Of a DNA stretch of 22,241 bases, positions 1 through 8,401 are shown in pieces. The stretch covers positions 1-22,241 of the IMG/VR virus record IMGVR_UViG_3300031507_000028. One strand, written 5' to 3'. Origin of the DNA: a virus. A program made the position numbers and the translations under genes. The notes beneath the pieces were generated by a model. The model had not been told where the DNA came from. It ran no database searches and worked only from the letters and a program-made list of their open reading frames with translations. Numbering within the stretch: the first letter of the stretch is position 1; every line of letters starts with the position of its first letter.

Positions 1-1
1 C

Positions 2-199
2 ATCGACGGCAAAGTCACCGCCGTTGCCACCGACATTGATACGTTGCTAGCGAAGCTGGCAGCGATCCCGACTGCGGGCCTGACGCCCGAGCAGCAGACG
101 GCCCTCGATGCCGCTGTCGTCCACGCCCAGGCGATCGCCGATTCGCTCGGCGCGATCGACACCAAAGCCAACCCGCCCGCACCGCCAGCAGCGGGCTGA
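2..199 (+). CDS. Hypothetical protein, C-terminal end only
   Basis: The frame is open from base 2 to a TGA at 197-199, giving the last 65 residues of a protein whose start lies outside the window. The visible part is Ala-rich and looks helical, with regularly spaced Leu/Ile, and ends in a Pro/Ala tail (NPPAPPAAG). Such helical tails are common in small phage proteins, but I recognise no family. It ends 15 nt before the transglycosylase gene and is probably co-transcribed with it. The antisense frame across this stretch is also open, but it runs against a clearly coding + strand gene, so I treat it as a shadow. Confidence 0.6.
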   Translation: MDGKVTAVATDIDTLLAKLAAIPTAGLTPEQQTALDAAVVHAQAIADSLGAIDTKANPPAPPAAG

Positions 200-214
200 T
201 ATCGAGGATCTGGC

Positions 215-994
215 GTGAACGCGGTGCAAGAGGCGATTGTTCGGGCGGCCCAAGAAGAGGGCATAGACCCGAATTTCGCCCTTGCGACCGCCGAGCGGGA
301 AAGTCGGTTCGATCCCAACGCACACTCGAGCAAGACGATCCACGGCCTGTTTCAGATGTCGGGCCCGCTCCGCGCGCAGTATGGCGTCGGCGATTCCAAC
401 GACCCGTACACCCAGGCAAAGGGATGGGCGCGCTTCTTCAAGCGGAACAAGGCCGAGATGTCGTATGTGGCCGGCCGCGACGTCACCGACGAGGAGGGCT
501 ATCTCGGCCACCACTTCGGCAGCCGCCGCGCGGCGCGCGCCCTGGTCGGTGATCCCAACACGCCGGTTGACCAAGTGTTCACAACGAATGAGCGGACGCT
601 GAACCCGCACTTCGATGAGGCTGGCACCATGGGCGCGCTGAACTCGTCGATCGTTGCCAACATGAGCCAGCGCCGGCAGAAGTTCGCCGGAACCGCGCTG
701 GATCTATCTGGCGAGGGAACGCCAGTCGAAACCGGAAGTGGAACGGGGCGATCACAATCCGCCCCGGACCTCTCCTCGTTCGGCACGCTCGCCAACCTCG
801 AACAGCCGCCGACCGGCGCAGAACCGAACCCGGCCATCGAGGAGCGCAAGTTCGAGGCACCCTCAAGTGGTCTCGACAAAATTAACATGTCCCCGTCGAC
901 CACTAAGGCCGCTCCGGATTTCTCCAGCTATGGAACCCCGGCGGAAAATCCAATGGTCGTCAAAAATCCGGTTCAAATGGGTATCAGAGGATGA
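215..994 (+). CDS. Virion-type lytic transglycosylase (SLT-like)
   Basis: A 259-aa protein that probably cleaves peptidoglycan beta-1,4 glycosidic bonds during DNA entry, or during lysis. Residues about 5-115 resemble a lysozyme-like SLT domain. The motif ERESRFDP (27-34) supplies the probable catalytic Glu29 in the usual Glu-Ser context, followed by GLFQMSG (44-50). A later segment, YLGHHFGSRRAARAL (96-110), resembles the conserved helix of phage transglycosylases. Residues from about 165 onward are Ser/Pro/Gly-rich and probably disordered. There is no signal peptide or membrane segment, which fits a particle-carried enzyme better than an exported endolysin. The start is GTG at 215, with GAGG at 204-207 seven bases upstream. 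The end overlaps the next gene by 4 nt (ATGA). Catalytic class is fairly secure; the role in entry rather than lysis is inferred. Confidence 0.82.
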   Translation: MNAVQEAIVRAAQEEGIDPNFALATAERESRFDPNAHSSKTIHGLFQMSGPLRAQYGVGDSNDPYTQAKGWARFFKRNKAEMSYVAGRDVTDEEGYLGHHFGSRRAARALVGDPNTPVDQVFTTNERTLNPHFDEAGTMGALNSSIVANMSQRRQKFAGTALDLSGEGTPVETGSGTGRSQSAPDLSSFGTLANLEQPPTGAEPNPAIEERKFEAPSSGLDKINMSPSTTKAAPDFSSYGTPAENPMVVKNPVQMGIRG

Positions 995-1629
995 CAATCG
1001 ACCCGACCAAATTCGAGCCCCAGGGCAAGCCCACCCACGAGCAGGCGCGCGCTGTCTGGGACACCATCGCCAACCCCAGCTCCCGCAGGGTGGCTGCCGA
1101 ACTCATCAACCGCGGATTCGACGCGCACTGGCGCACCATCGCGCGCTGGCATGCCAATTCATGGGAAGACCATCGCCCGGTCTCGGAGGAAGTCCGAAGG
1201 CGCATGAGACGAGCCCAGAAGGCAATCCAAGTCCAAAAGGACGCGAAGGAATTCGCCAACCTTCCGGGCAGTCCGCCGCCGCTGACCCTCGATGAATACG
1301 CACTGATCGCCCAGCGCCGCGCCGAACTGATGCTGCTGTCCGAGGCCGAACTCGACAAGACGGAGGCGCGAGCCCGCAAGATCATGAACATCCTGATCGC
1401 CGAGCAGGCCGCCCAGCGCGCCCACGTGATGGTGCTGATCCCGAAGGACACCGGCTCGTTGCTCGGCGCGCTCGCCGATGCTCAGAAGGTCGGCATGACC
1501 GGGGGGATCGACCAACCACCCGTCGGCGGCGACGCGCGCGTCATCAACGGGAGCGCCACGCATATCGAGTCGTCCAACCCGCTCGCGAGCGCGATCGGGA
1601 AGTTTCTCGCAGATATTGAGGCCGCGTGA
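991..1629 (+). CDS. Probable terminase small subunit
   Basis: A 212-aa protein, probably the DNA-recognition subunit that brings the large terminase to the packaging site. Residues about 29-57 form a helix-turn-helix-like block (RRVAAELINRGF, then RTIARWHANSW) of the kind seen at the N-terminus of small terminases. Residues 65-140 are charged and helical, suitable for oligomer formation. The C-terminal 60 residues are Gly/Ala-rich with a final helix. Position is the main support: it sits 200 bases before a clear large terminase gene. It is translationally coupled to the transglycosylase by an ATGA overlap. The family match rests on HTH plus position, so another DNA-binding protein is possible. 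Confidence 0.66.
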   Translation: MTIDPTKFEPQGKPTHEQARAVWDTIANPSSRRVAAELINRGFDAHWRTIARWHANSWEDHRPVSEEVRRRMRRAQKAIQVQKDAKEFANLPGSPPPLTLDEYALIAQRRAELMLLSEAELDKTEARARKIMNILIAEQAAQRAHVMVLIPKDTGSLLGALADAQKVGMTGGIDQPPVGGDARVINGSATHIESSNPLASAIGKFLADIEAA

Positions 1630-1847
1630 TGGGCCACTGCCCGACCTGCCGCCACAGCGACCGCGCCATCGACGGCGACGGAACGGTCTATTATTGCTGT
1701 CGCGCGCGGCCGCCGATCCCAATCTGGACATCGGATGGCCTGATCTGGCGCGTTCCGACCATGCTGGCCTCGGGCTGGTGCGGGCTCCACGAGTTGTCGA
1801 TCTGGAAGTGGCTGGCCGGCCTTAGAAGCCATGGCCCGAGAGCTTAA
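1629..1847 (+). CDS. Small Cys-rich, possibly zinc-binding protein
   Basis: A 72-aa protein between the terminase subunits. It has CPTC at residues 4-7, a Cys pair at 23-24, and Cys51 followed by His54, a spacing that could bind one or two zinc ions. It is also Trp-rich (W33, W40, W50, W57, W60). I do not recognise a family. I chose ATG 1629, which shares a base with the preceding stop (TGATG) and has GAGG at 1618-1621 seven bases upstream. GTG 1626 is also possible but is only four bases from that site. The 3' end overlaps the large terminase start by 17 nt. Position suggests a packaging accessory or DNA-contacting protein, which is inference. Confidence 0.62.
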   Translation: MGHCPTCRHSDRAIDGDGTVYYCCRARPPIPIWTSDGLIWRVPTMLASGWCGLHELSIWKWLAGLRSHGPRA

Positions 1848-3612
1848 GGGGACCAGATATCTAACGACCAAGAATGAGGCGCTCAAGGTGGCGATCCTCA
1901 CGCAACTGCCGTACATGGATTTCTACCAGACGCTGCGCTTCTACGCTTCGGTCGAGCCGCACCTCGACGACAACGGTCGAGCGCTGCTCGACTGCAACGA
2001 CCGCTACTATCTGCTCACGGTCACCTGCCATCGGCGCGACGCCTGGCATCCGTGGCTGTTCGAGCGGTGCCGCGAGGTGGAGGCAAAGCCAGACGAGTAT
2101 CTCGATCTGTGGGCGCGCGGCCACTACAAGAGCTCGATCGGCACGTTTGCCGGCGTGATCCAAGAGGTGATGATCGATCCGGAGATCACCATCGCCATCA
2201 TGAGCGGAACTAACAAGATCGCGATCCCGTTCCTCACCCAGATCCAGATGGAGTTCGAGAACAACGCGGACCTGAAGCGCATCCATGCGGACGTGCTGTG
2301 GGACGAGCCGCGCAAGCAGGCACCGCTCTGGGCCCGCGACAAGGGCATCATCGTCAGGCGCAAGGGCAACCCGAAGGAGGCGACCGTCGAGGCGTTCGGC
2401 GTCATCGACGGTATGAGGACCGGAAAGCACTACGACCTGCTCGACTTCGACGACCTGATCGACGAATCGATGGTCGACAACCCTGAGGTCGTGCAGAAGG
2501 TGACGCAGCGTTGGGAGTTGGCCGGCAACCTCGGCCGCCACACCAAGAAGACCCGAAAGTGGCATTGGGGCACGCGCTATTCGTTCGCCGACACCTACGG
2601 CGTCATCATCGATCGTGGCGTACTAAAGGAGCGGCGTTACCCGGCGACCGAGGACGGCTCGATCAAGGGCAGGCCGGTCCTGATGCAACCGGAGGAGTGG
2701 GACAAGCTGAAGACGGCGCAAAAGAGCACCGTCTATGCCCAGATGCTTCTCAATCCGATCGCAGGTACCGAGGCGACGTTCGACCTGACCACGATCAAGC
2801 ATTACGACGTGATCCCGGCAATCATGAACGTCTACATCATGATCGACCCGTCAAAGGGCGCGAGCAAACGCTCGGATCGAACCGCCATTGCGGTGATCGG
2901 CATCGACGTCGGCGGGAACAAGTACCTGCTCGATGGTTACTGCCACCGAATGAAGCTCTCCCGCCGCTTCGATCTGATGAAGCAGATGAAGAAGAAGTGG
3001 GAGGACCATCCCGGCGTGCAGCTGGTCAAGATCGGCTACGAACAGTACGGTATGCAGTCCGATCTCGAAGTGATCGAGGACGAACTGACGCGTGAGGGCA
3101 ATCTCTTCGAGATCGAGGAGTTGAACACCCCGCGCCAGGGCAAGCACTCGAAGAACGATCGCATCCAGCGGCTCGAACCGGACATCAACCGCGGCACCTT
3201 TTACATGCCGCACGCGGTCTACCACCCGGATTTCGGCGGCGGCCACGCCAACCAGGCTCTCTGGGAGGTGTGGACGCAGGAGGATTATGACCGGTTGGAG
3301 GAAGCTGGGAACAAGAACAACCCGGCCGTCGGCACATTCATCTATCGCCCGATGCGGGACGTCAGCACCAAACAGCGGTACTGCGAGGTGACCCACCAAG
3401 CGTACCGCATCGTCACCGCGATCAAGCGGCGGGACGAGGACGGAAAAATGTATGATTTGACGCGGTTAGCGATCGAGGAATTGCATTTTCACCCGCGTGC
3501 GCCTCATGATGACCTCTCGGACGCAATGAGCCGAGTCTATGACATGGACCCTCTGAAGCCGATCCCGTTCGAGGGTCTCGCCACCGAGATGCCGTCGCAC
3601 CCGGATTCGTAG
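1831..3612 (+). CDS. terL: Terminase large subunit (packaging ATPase and nuclease)
   Basis: A 593-aa protein of typical large-terminase length. It translocates phage DNA into the procapsid through the portal and cuts it. The N-terminal ATPase half has a Walker A-like loop, ARGHYKSS (95-102), in the form usual for terminases, and a Walker B-like stretch, YDLLDFDDLIDES (201-213). The C-terminal RNase H-like nuclease half starts near 334. Candidate metal-binding residues are Asp339 in YIMIDPSKGA, Glu404 in KIGYEQYGMQSD, and the Asp cluster at 560-564 in HDDLSDAMSRV. The start at ATG 1831 lies inside the end of the Cys-rich gene, which suggests coupled translation because the local ribosome site is weak. 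Confidence 0.95.
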   Translation: MARELKGTRYLTTKNEALKVAILTQLPYMDFYQTLRFYASVEPHLDDNGRALLDCNDRYYLLTVTCHRRDAWHPWLFERCREVEAKPDEYLDLWARGHYKSSIGTFAGVIQEVMIDPEITIAIMSGTNKIAIPFLTQIQMEFENNADLKRIHADVLWDEPRKQAPLWARDKGIIVRRKGNPKEATVEAFGVIDGMRTGKHYDLLDFDDLIDESMVDNPEVVQKVTQRWELAGNLGRHTKKTRKWHWGTRYSFADTYGVIIDRGVLKERRYPATEDGSIKGRPVLMQPEEWDKLKTAQKSTVYAQMLLNPIAGTEATFDLTTIKHYDVIPAIMNVYIMIDPSKGASKRSDRTAIAVIGIDVGGNKYLLDGYCHRMKLSRRFDLMKQMKKKWEDHPGVQLVKIGYEQYGMQSDLEVIEDELTREGNLFEIEELNTPRQGKHSKNDRIQRLEPDINRGTFYMPHAVYHPDFGGGHANQALWEVWTQEDYDRLEEAGNKNNPAVGTFIYRPMRDVSTKQRYCEVTHQAYRIVTAIKRRDEDGKMYDLTRLAIEELHFHPRAPHDDLSDAMSRVYDMDPLKPIPFEGLATEMPSHPDS

Positions 3613-3623
3613 GAGACTGCAAG

Positions 3624-3818
3624 ATGCCCGCCCGCTATCTGCCTCCGGTGAAGGTCAAGACGCTGGAGATCCCCTACAAGGTTCTCGTGCTGCGCAACGA
3701 CCAGGATTTCGAGACGGCCAAGCGTAAGGAACCGTTCTACGAGTTTTCCCGCGGTCGCCGCTTCAATGAAGACACCGCCCGCCAGGGGCCGTATTCCACG
3801 GTACCCAACATCCGCTGA
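3624..3818 (+). CDS. Hypothetical protein, 64 aa
   Basis: A short basic protein just after the large terminase. The start ATG 3624 follows GGAG at 3612-3615, which overlaps the preceding stop codon. It holds a beta-like first half (VKTLEIPYKVLVLRND) and a charged second half rich in Arg and Lys. I recognise no family and no catalytic motif. Small proteins between terminase and portal are frequent in podovirus-like genomes, so a packaging or head accessory role is possible but unproven. Confidence 0.6.
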   Translation: MPARYLPPVKVKTLEIPYKVLVLRNDQDFETAKRKEPFYEFSRGRRFNEDTARQGPYSTVPNIR

Positions 3819-3832
3819 TAGGAGCCTGCCCA

Positions 3833-4297
3833 ATGGACTTCAAGCCTTTCGACGCGCCGCCGTCCGACTACCACTCTCTCAATTCCGGCCTGAGCACCGA
3901 GGGCGGCGTGACCGCCAAGGGTTTGATCGAGGGACTGAACGCCTATCTGGCGCACCTGTTCGCGGCGGTCGAGGGCAAAGCCGCGCCGATGATCAAGGCG
4001 GCGAAGCAGGACATCAAGTCCGTCGAGCCCGACCTGGTCGCCCTGTTCGCCGCCCACTCGGATCGGATCAGCGCCATCGAGCATGGGTTGGCCGAGATGA
4101 AGCAGATGCTTGATGCGTTCTTCGACGCTGCTCAGAGCATGCATCAAGCATCTCTTACGCCTGCGACGCCGCCCGCCGAGAGCTCTGACCCGGTCCCGCC
4201 CCATCCCGACCAGCCGGCCGACGTGCAGACCAAGGAAGCCGATCCGGCGCCGCACAACGCCCTCGCCGATATCCTTGCGGGGATATCAGGGCGATGA
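3833..4297 (+). CDS. Hypothetical helical protein, 154 aa
   Basis: The start ATG 3833 has TAGGAG at 3818-3823, nine bases upstream. Residues about 25-105 are predicted helical, with regularly spaced hydrophobics (GLIEGLNAYLAHLF, then AEMKQMLDAFFDAA), so a coiled coil or small helical bundle is likely. Residues 108-145 are Pro/Asp-rich and look disordered, before a short C-terminal helix (NALADILAGI). It overlaps the next gene by 4 nt (ATGA). The layout, helical body plus disordered tail, is common in small head-assembly proteins, but I cannot name the family. Confidence 0.62.
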   Translation: MDFKPFDAPPSDYHSLNSGLSTEGGVTAKGLIEGLNAYLAHLFAAVEGKAAPMIKAAKQDIKSVEPDLVALFAAHSDRISAIEHGLAEMKQMLDAFFDAAQSMHQASLTPATPPAESSDPVPPHPDQPADVQTKEADPAPHNALADILAGISGR

Positions 4298-4740
4298 GTG
4301 AGATCGACGAGCCGATCACCATCTCGGAGACCATCGTCGAGCCGACCGGCCGCAGTCCCGACGTCAAGCAGGTCAAGATCCAGCAGCAATACATTCCGCC
4401 GCTGGACGGCACGCCCGATCAACTCGACCGCTTCGACCTCTCGATTGCGCGCAAGGTCGCCGAGGTTCTTGTGCGCAACTATTACGGCTATGACTGGTAC
4501 GTCATGGCCGAATCGCGGCAGGGCATCGTAGTGTTCTCGATCCCCGACTTGATGGGGCCGACACTCAAGCAGGTCATCCTGCTCGGCCAGTTCGGCGACC
4601 TCGACCCAAAACTGATACGCAAGACCGGAGGGCAGATGTTGGAACGCATGGGGCTGCGCCGGGGGCCGAAGGACAGTGCCGAATACGAGGCGGCGAAGCT
4701 TCGGTTGCATACCTTCGACTTCTCCGACGTGAAGCAGTGA
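4294..4740 (+). CDS. Hypothetical protein, 148 aa, upstream of portal
   Basis: A mixed alpha/beta protein of unknown family. After an acidic N-terminus it has the stretch RKVAEVLVRNYYGYDWYV followed by beta strands (QGIVVFSIPDL) and a helix around GGQMLERMGL. It starts at ATG 4294 within the stop of the previous gene and ends 7 nt before the portal gene, so it is certainly part of the same transcript. The position next to the portal hints at a head or packaging role. No cofactor or active-site pattern is visible. Confidence 0.62.
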   Translation: MSEIDEPITISETIVEPTGRSPDVKQVKIQQQYIPPLDGTPDQLDRFDLSIARKVAEVLVRNYYGYDWYVMAESRQGIVVFSIPDLMGPTLKQVILLGQFGDLDPKLIRKTGGQMLERMGLRRGPKDSAEYEAAKLRLHTFDFSDVKQ

Positions 4741-4747
4741 GGGACTG

Positions 4748-7270
4748 ATGCTCGACAAGGTCTACGCCAAGGGTGAGGACGGCGCGCCAGGCCGGGGATC
4801 CGGCAATCGAGCATCCGCATTGCCTCCCCCAGGCGAGGACGGTGTCGAAAACTCCCGCGACGATCTGGAGAACGCCGCGCAGGAAGACGCCGAGCACATG
4901 GCCGGCGGCCTCGATGACGACGATGATGACTACTACAATCGGAAACCATCCGATGAAGAGTTCCTGCAGATGGTGCGGGAAGCCTCGCAGCAGTCGCAGT
5001 TCTATTCGAACCAGGTGAACAGGCGGGCATGGGAGCGCGCCTACATGGCGTACCGCCAGCAGCACTTCACCGGCTCAAAATACAACACCAACGAGTTCAA
5101 GAACCGCTCGCGGCTGTTCGTGCCGAAGACCCGCAGCGCCGTCCGCAAAGATCTAGCCGCCACATCAGCTTCGCTGTTCTCGACCATCGACACGATCTCG
5201 ATCGAGCCCGGGAACGAGGCCGATCCGATGCAGCGCGGCGGCGCCGCCGTGGTCAAGGAGCTCGTGAACTATCGCACCGACGGCGCGCACGGCAAGGACG
5301 CCATGCCATGGTTCCTGACAGCGCTCGGCGCCCGCCAGACCTCACTCCTGACCGGGTTCTGCGTCACCAAACAGAGCTGGAAGCTCGAGATGCGCCGCAA
5401 GGGCGATGAGAACTTCAAGGACGATGATGGTCAGGAGAAGGTCAGGGACGTCTGGGTTCCGCACATCGACCGTCCCGATTGCCAGTTGATCCCGCCGGAA
5501 AACTGCACCATCGATCCTGCCTGTGACTGGACCAGCCCGGAGCAGGACTCGGCCTATTTCATCATCCGCTGGCCGATGCGGATCGACCAGATCAAAGGCT
5601 ACCAGAACGATCCGCGCCGGCCTTGGAAGAAAGACGTCAGCGAAGCGCAGCTGAAATCGTGCGGCGAGGGCGCGCGCATGGAGGCGACCGCCATCCGCCG
5701 GGCCCGCGACCAGGGCCTCGACCGCTACGATGAGGCCCAGACTGGCCAGACCTTCGACATCATCTGGGTCTGGGAGAGCTTCATCCGGACCGCCGGTCGC
5801 GACTGGACGTTCTTTTCGGCCGGCGAGAAGTTCATGCTGACTGATCCCATGCCGGTCGAGGACGTCTATCCAGAGTTCGGCGGCGAGAGGCCACTTGCTT
5901 TCGGCTATGGCAATTTCGAAGCCTTTTGCGTCTTCCCGATGGCGGCCGCCGAGAGCTGGCAGATGCTCCAGCAGGAGGCTAACGACGTCCGCAACCTAAC
6001 GCTCGATGCGTTCAAGCAGAACGTGATGCCGGTGACCAAGGTCGTCCGCGGCAAGCAGGTCGATCTCGACCAGTTGCGCCGCCGCGCGCAGGGCTCGGCG
6101 ATCATGGTCAACAACAAGGACGACGTCACATGGGAGCGGCCGCCCGACGTGCCGCCGGCCGCCGAGGCGATCCGCCAGCATCTCGACGTGGAGTTTGACG
6201 ACCTCGCCGGCCAGCAGAACTATGGCTCGGTGCAGAACAACAATTCGCTCGGACAGACGCTCGGGGGCTTGAAGCTTGCGGCTGGGTCAGCCAATGCGGT
6301 GCAGGAACTCGACCTCCGCGTCTGGAATGAGACATGGGCGCAAAAGGCGCTGGCTCAGATCGTCAAGCTTGAGCAGTATTACGAATCCGATCAGGTCGTG
6401 CTCGGGCTCTGCGGCGACAAGGCGCAACTGTTCAAGAAGCACGGCATTGATGAGATAACCGACGAACTGATCGAGCAATCGGTCACGACCAGGGTCTCAA
6501 TCGGGCTCGGCGCCGGCGACCCGCAGCAGCGGCTGATGAAATTCACCTCCGCAGCGCAGGCGGCGATGCCCTTCGTGCAGCTCGATCCCCGCTTCAAGAG
6601 CGGCGAGATGACCATCGACGGCGAGGCCATCATGGCCGAGACCTTCGGAGGCGTCGGCTACCGCGACGGCGGCAAGCGCTTTGTCAAGCATGGCCAGCCA
6701 CAGAACAACCCGATGCAGCAGCCCGAAGTCGACGACAAGATAGCCTCGGCAGCGCTGAAGAAGGCGCAGGCCAAGAAGGCAATCATGGACGCGCTCTCGA
6801 ACGCCGCCAAGGTCGGGATCGCGCTAAAGGATCAGGAATTGCTGGAGGCCGCGCAACTGTTCGGCTTCCATCTCGATCATGTCGAGCAGGTCGGCAAGGC
6901 CGCCGAGATGGGTCACAAACATGGCTTGGCGATCGGTGGAGCGCGCAATGCTGCACAGGGCCTCAATCCGGACGGCACACCGATCCAGCCGCCAGGTGCC
7001 GAGGGCGGTGCGGTGCCGCCTACTGCCGGTGGAGCGGTCCCGAGCGGGCCGGTCTCTCCACCGCCTGCCCCCACAGATCCCAACGCGGACCTGACCGGCG
7101 CCAATCCGGCAACGCTCGGCGATCACAGCGTTCCTGCGGCCAATGCTGGCGCCCAGGAGCAGCAGAACGCGGCCGCCCAGGTGCAGCAGGCCAAGAAGAA
7201 GTACAAGATCGGCATCGCCGCGCGCGGTGCCGATGGTCGGGCAAGTCATTTCCACGTCGAGGAGGCGTAG
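4748..7270 (+). CDS. Portal protein
   Basis: An 840-aa portal. Twelve copies usually form the ring at one head vertex through which DNA is pumped in and released, and to which the adaptor binds. Length, position after terL, and content fit the large podovirus portals. After an acidic N-terminal region with a run of six Asp at 56-61, the conserved-looking core begins near 70 and includes FVPKTRSAVRKDLA (124-137). The core continues to about 720 with long helices. The last 110 residues are Pro/Gly/Ala-rich, then Gln-rich and helical, ending in a basic segment. Such a C-terminal extension could reach into the capsid as a barrel or disordered tail. Translation starts at ATG 4748, shortly after the preceding stop, with AGGG just upstream. 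Confidence 0.88.
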   Translation: MLDKVYAKGEDGAPGRGSGNRASALPPPGEDGVENSRDDLENAAQEDAEHMAGGLDDDDDDYYNRKPSDEEFLQMVREASQQSQFYSNQVNRRAWERAYMAYRQQHFTGSKYNTNEFKNRSRLFVPKTRSAVRKDLAATSASLFSTIDTISIEPGNEADPMQRGGAAVVKELVNYRTDGAHGKDAMPWFLTALGARQTSLLTGFCVTKQSWKLEMRRKGDENFKDDDGQEKVRDVWVPHIDRPDCQLIPPENCTIDPACDWTSPEQDSAYFIIRWPMRIDQIKGYQNDPRRPWKKDVSEAQLKSCGEGARMEATAIRRARDQGLDRYDEAQTGQTFDIIWVWESFIRTAGRDWTFFSAGEKFMLTDPMPVEDVYPEFGGERPLAFGYGNFEAFCVFPMAAAESWQMLQQEANDVRNLTLDAFKQNVMPVTKVVRGKQVDLDQLRRRAQGSAIMVNNKDDVTWERPPDVPPAAEAIRQHLDVEFDDLAGQQNYGSVQNNNSLGQTLGGLKLAAGSANAVQELDLRVWNETWAQKALAQIVKLEQYYESDQVVLGLCGDKAQLFKKHGIDEITDELIEQSVTTRVSIGLGAGDPQQRLMKFTSAAQAAMPFVQLDPRFKSGEMTIDGEAIMAETFGGVGYRDGGKRFVKHGQPQNNPMQQPEVDDKIASAALKKAQAKKAIMDALSNAAKVGIALKDQELLEAAQLFGFHLDHVEQVGKAAEMGHKHGLAIGGARNAAQGLNPDGTPIQPPGAEGGAVPPTAGGAVPSGPVSPPPAPTDPNADLTGANPATLGDHSVPAANAGAQEQQNAAAQVQQAKKKYKIGIAARGADGRASHFHVEEA

Positions 7271-7744
7271 ATGCAGGTTGGGCTTATGGTGACGAACGGG
7301 GGTCCGCACCCGGCCGATAAATGGGCCGATGTGACTACCGAGGCTATCCTCGGTCTGTTGGTCGACGCCAACCCCGATGACGATACGCCAGAAGCGGCTG
7401 CCGCGCGCCAGGCCAAGCGCGACCTGCGGCCGAAGCTGTTCGCCGTCCTTTGCGGTCACCATGACGAAGTGCAGAACAAAGAGCGCAAGCGGCTGCCCTC
7501 CGAAGTGAAGCATTTCCTGGCGGCCAAGGATCACGTCGCCGCAGCGATCGAGATGCCGGATCAGTGGGGCGCGGAGAATGCGGTGCTCGCCGTACTCGCC
7601 GCGACACCGTGGGCCGATCACTTCGCCAAACCAGATGTGGCCCAAGTGATCCGCAACATCGTTCGCCAGCACACCGCCGACGTCATGCACATCGAGCGCC
7701 GCTGGCACCACGACCGGCTCGAAGCCGCTCAGAAGGGGGCCTGA
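7271..7744 (+). CDS. Hypothetical protein, 157 aa
   Basis: The ATG at 7271 directly follows the portal stop codon (TAG 7268-7270), with GAGGAGG at 7259-7265 as a strong ribosome site inside the portal end. The protein is mostly helical with many charged residues and His-rich patches (CGHHDEVQ, then RRWHHDRLEA). No family is recognised. It opens the stretch of genes that separates portal from scaffold. The tight junction with the portal suggests matched expression, hence possibly a stoichiometric virion or assembly component. Confidence 0.62.
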   Translation: MQVGLMVTNGGPHPADKWADVTTEAILGLLVDANPDDDTPEAAAARQAKRDLRPKLFAVLCGHHDEVQNKERKRLPSEVKHFLAAKDHVAAAIEMPDQWGAENAVLAVLAATPWADHFAKPDVAQVIRNIVRQHTADVMHIERRWHHDRLEAAQKGA

Positions 7745-7747
7745 TCC

Positions 7748-8401
7748 ATGGCCGGAATCACTACCGCGATGATGGCGAGTTTCAAGCGCGACCTGTTCAA
7801 TGGCGCGCATGGCTTCGCGCAATCCCGCACCTTCACCGGGACCGGTGTCTCGACCCAGACGTGGACTGGTCTTTCGGCATTGACCGGCGTCTACGTCGGT
7901 AACCAGTTGAGCGGGACCAACGTCGCGGCGAATACGATCGTCGCGCGCATCCTGTCATCGACCTCGATCAGGGTCTCCGAGGCATCGACCGGCGCGATCG
8001 GAACCGTCACCGTGGTCGGCGACACGTTCAAGATGGCGCTGTTCAAAGTCGGCGTCGCAGGCACTTACGGCGCGGCCTCGACCAACTACACTGACATGAC
8101 CGGAAACACCGACGAGACATCGGGGACCGGCTATGTGGCGGGCGGCACGGCGCTGACCAACGTCGATCCGGTCGCATCGTCGCCATCGGCCTACACCACG
8201 TTTTCGCCGAACCCATCATGGACATCGGCATCATTCTCCACGATCGGCTGCATGATCTACAACACCATCCAGAATGGTCCGACCGCGACGCTTGGCGTTT
8301 CAGTTCATGACTTCGCCGGCACCCAGACCGTGAGCTCCGGTACCTTCACGGCCCTCATGCCGGTCGCTGCTGTCGGTACGGCCATTTTGCAGATCACCTG
8401 A
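7748..8401 (+). CDS. Small beta-rich virion protein with an inserted module
   Basis: A 217-aa protein of a type widely seen among phage structural genes but without a settled function. The start ITTAMMASFKRDLF (4-17) and the later blocks GDTFKMALFKVG (91-102), SGTGYVAGGTALT (125-137) and IGCMIYNTIQN (166-176) are the recurring signature as I recall it. Between residues about 29 and 90 there is an extra Gly/Thr/Ser-rich beta segment (VYVGNQLSGTNVAANTI and following) that separates N-terminal helix and core, and looks like an inserted module. It overlaps the next gene by one base (TGATG). Likely a tail or capsid surface component; the precise site in the particle is unknown. Confidence 0.68.
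   Translation: MAGITTAMMASFKRDLFNGAHGFAQSRTFTGTGVSTQTWTGLSALTGVYVGNQLSGTNVAANTIVARILSSTSIRVSEASTGAIGTVTVVGDTFKMALFKVGVAGTYGAASTNYTDMTGNTDETSGTGYVAGGTALTNVDPVASSPSAYTTFSPNPSWTSASFSTIGCMIYNTIQNGPTATLGVSVHDFAGTQTVSSGTFTALMPVAAVGTAILQIT

Noticed and set aside
47-610. Antisense frame of 187 codons over the transglycosylase
   Set aside because: The + strand holds an SLT motif and a good ribosome site. The antisense translation has no recognisable feature.
6824-7822. Antisense open frame of 332 codons over the portal end and two following genes
   Set aside because: It crosses three well-supported + strand genes. Its translation is His/Arg/Gly-rich without a domain, as expected of a shadow.
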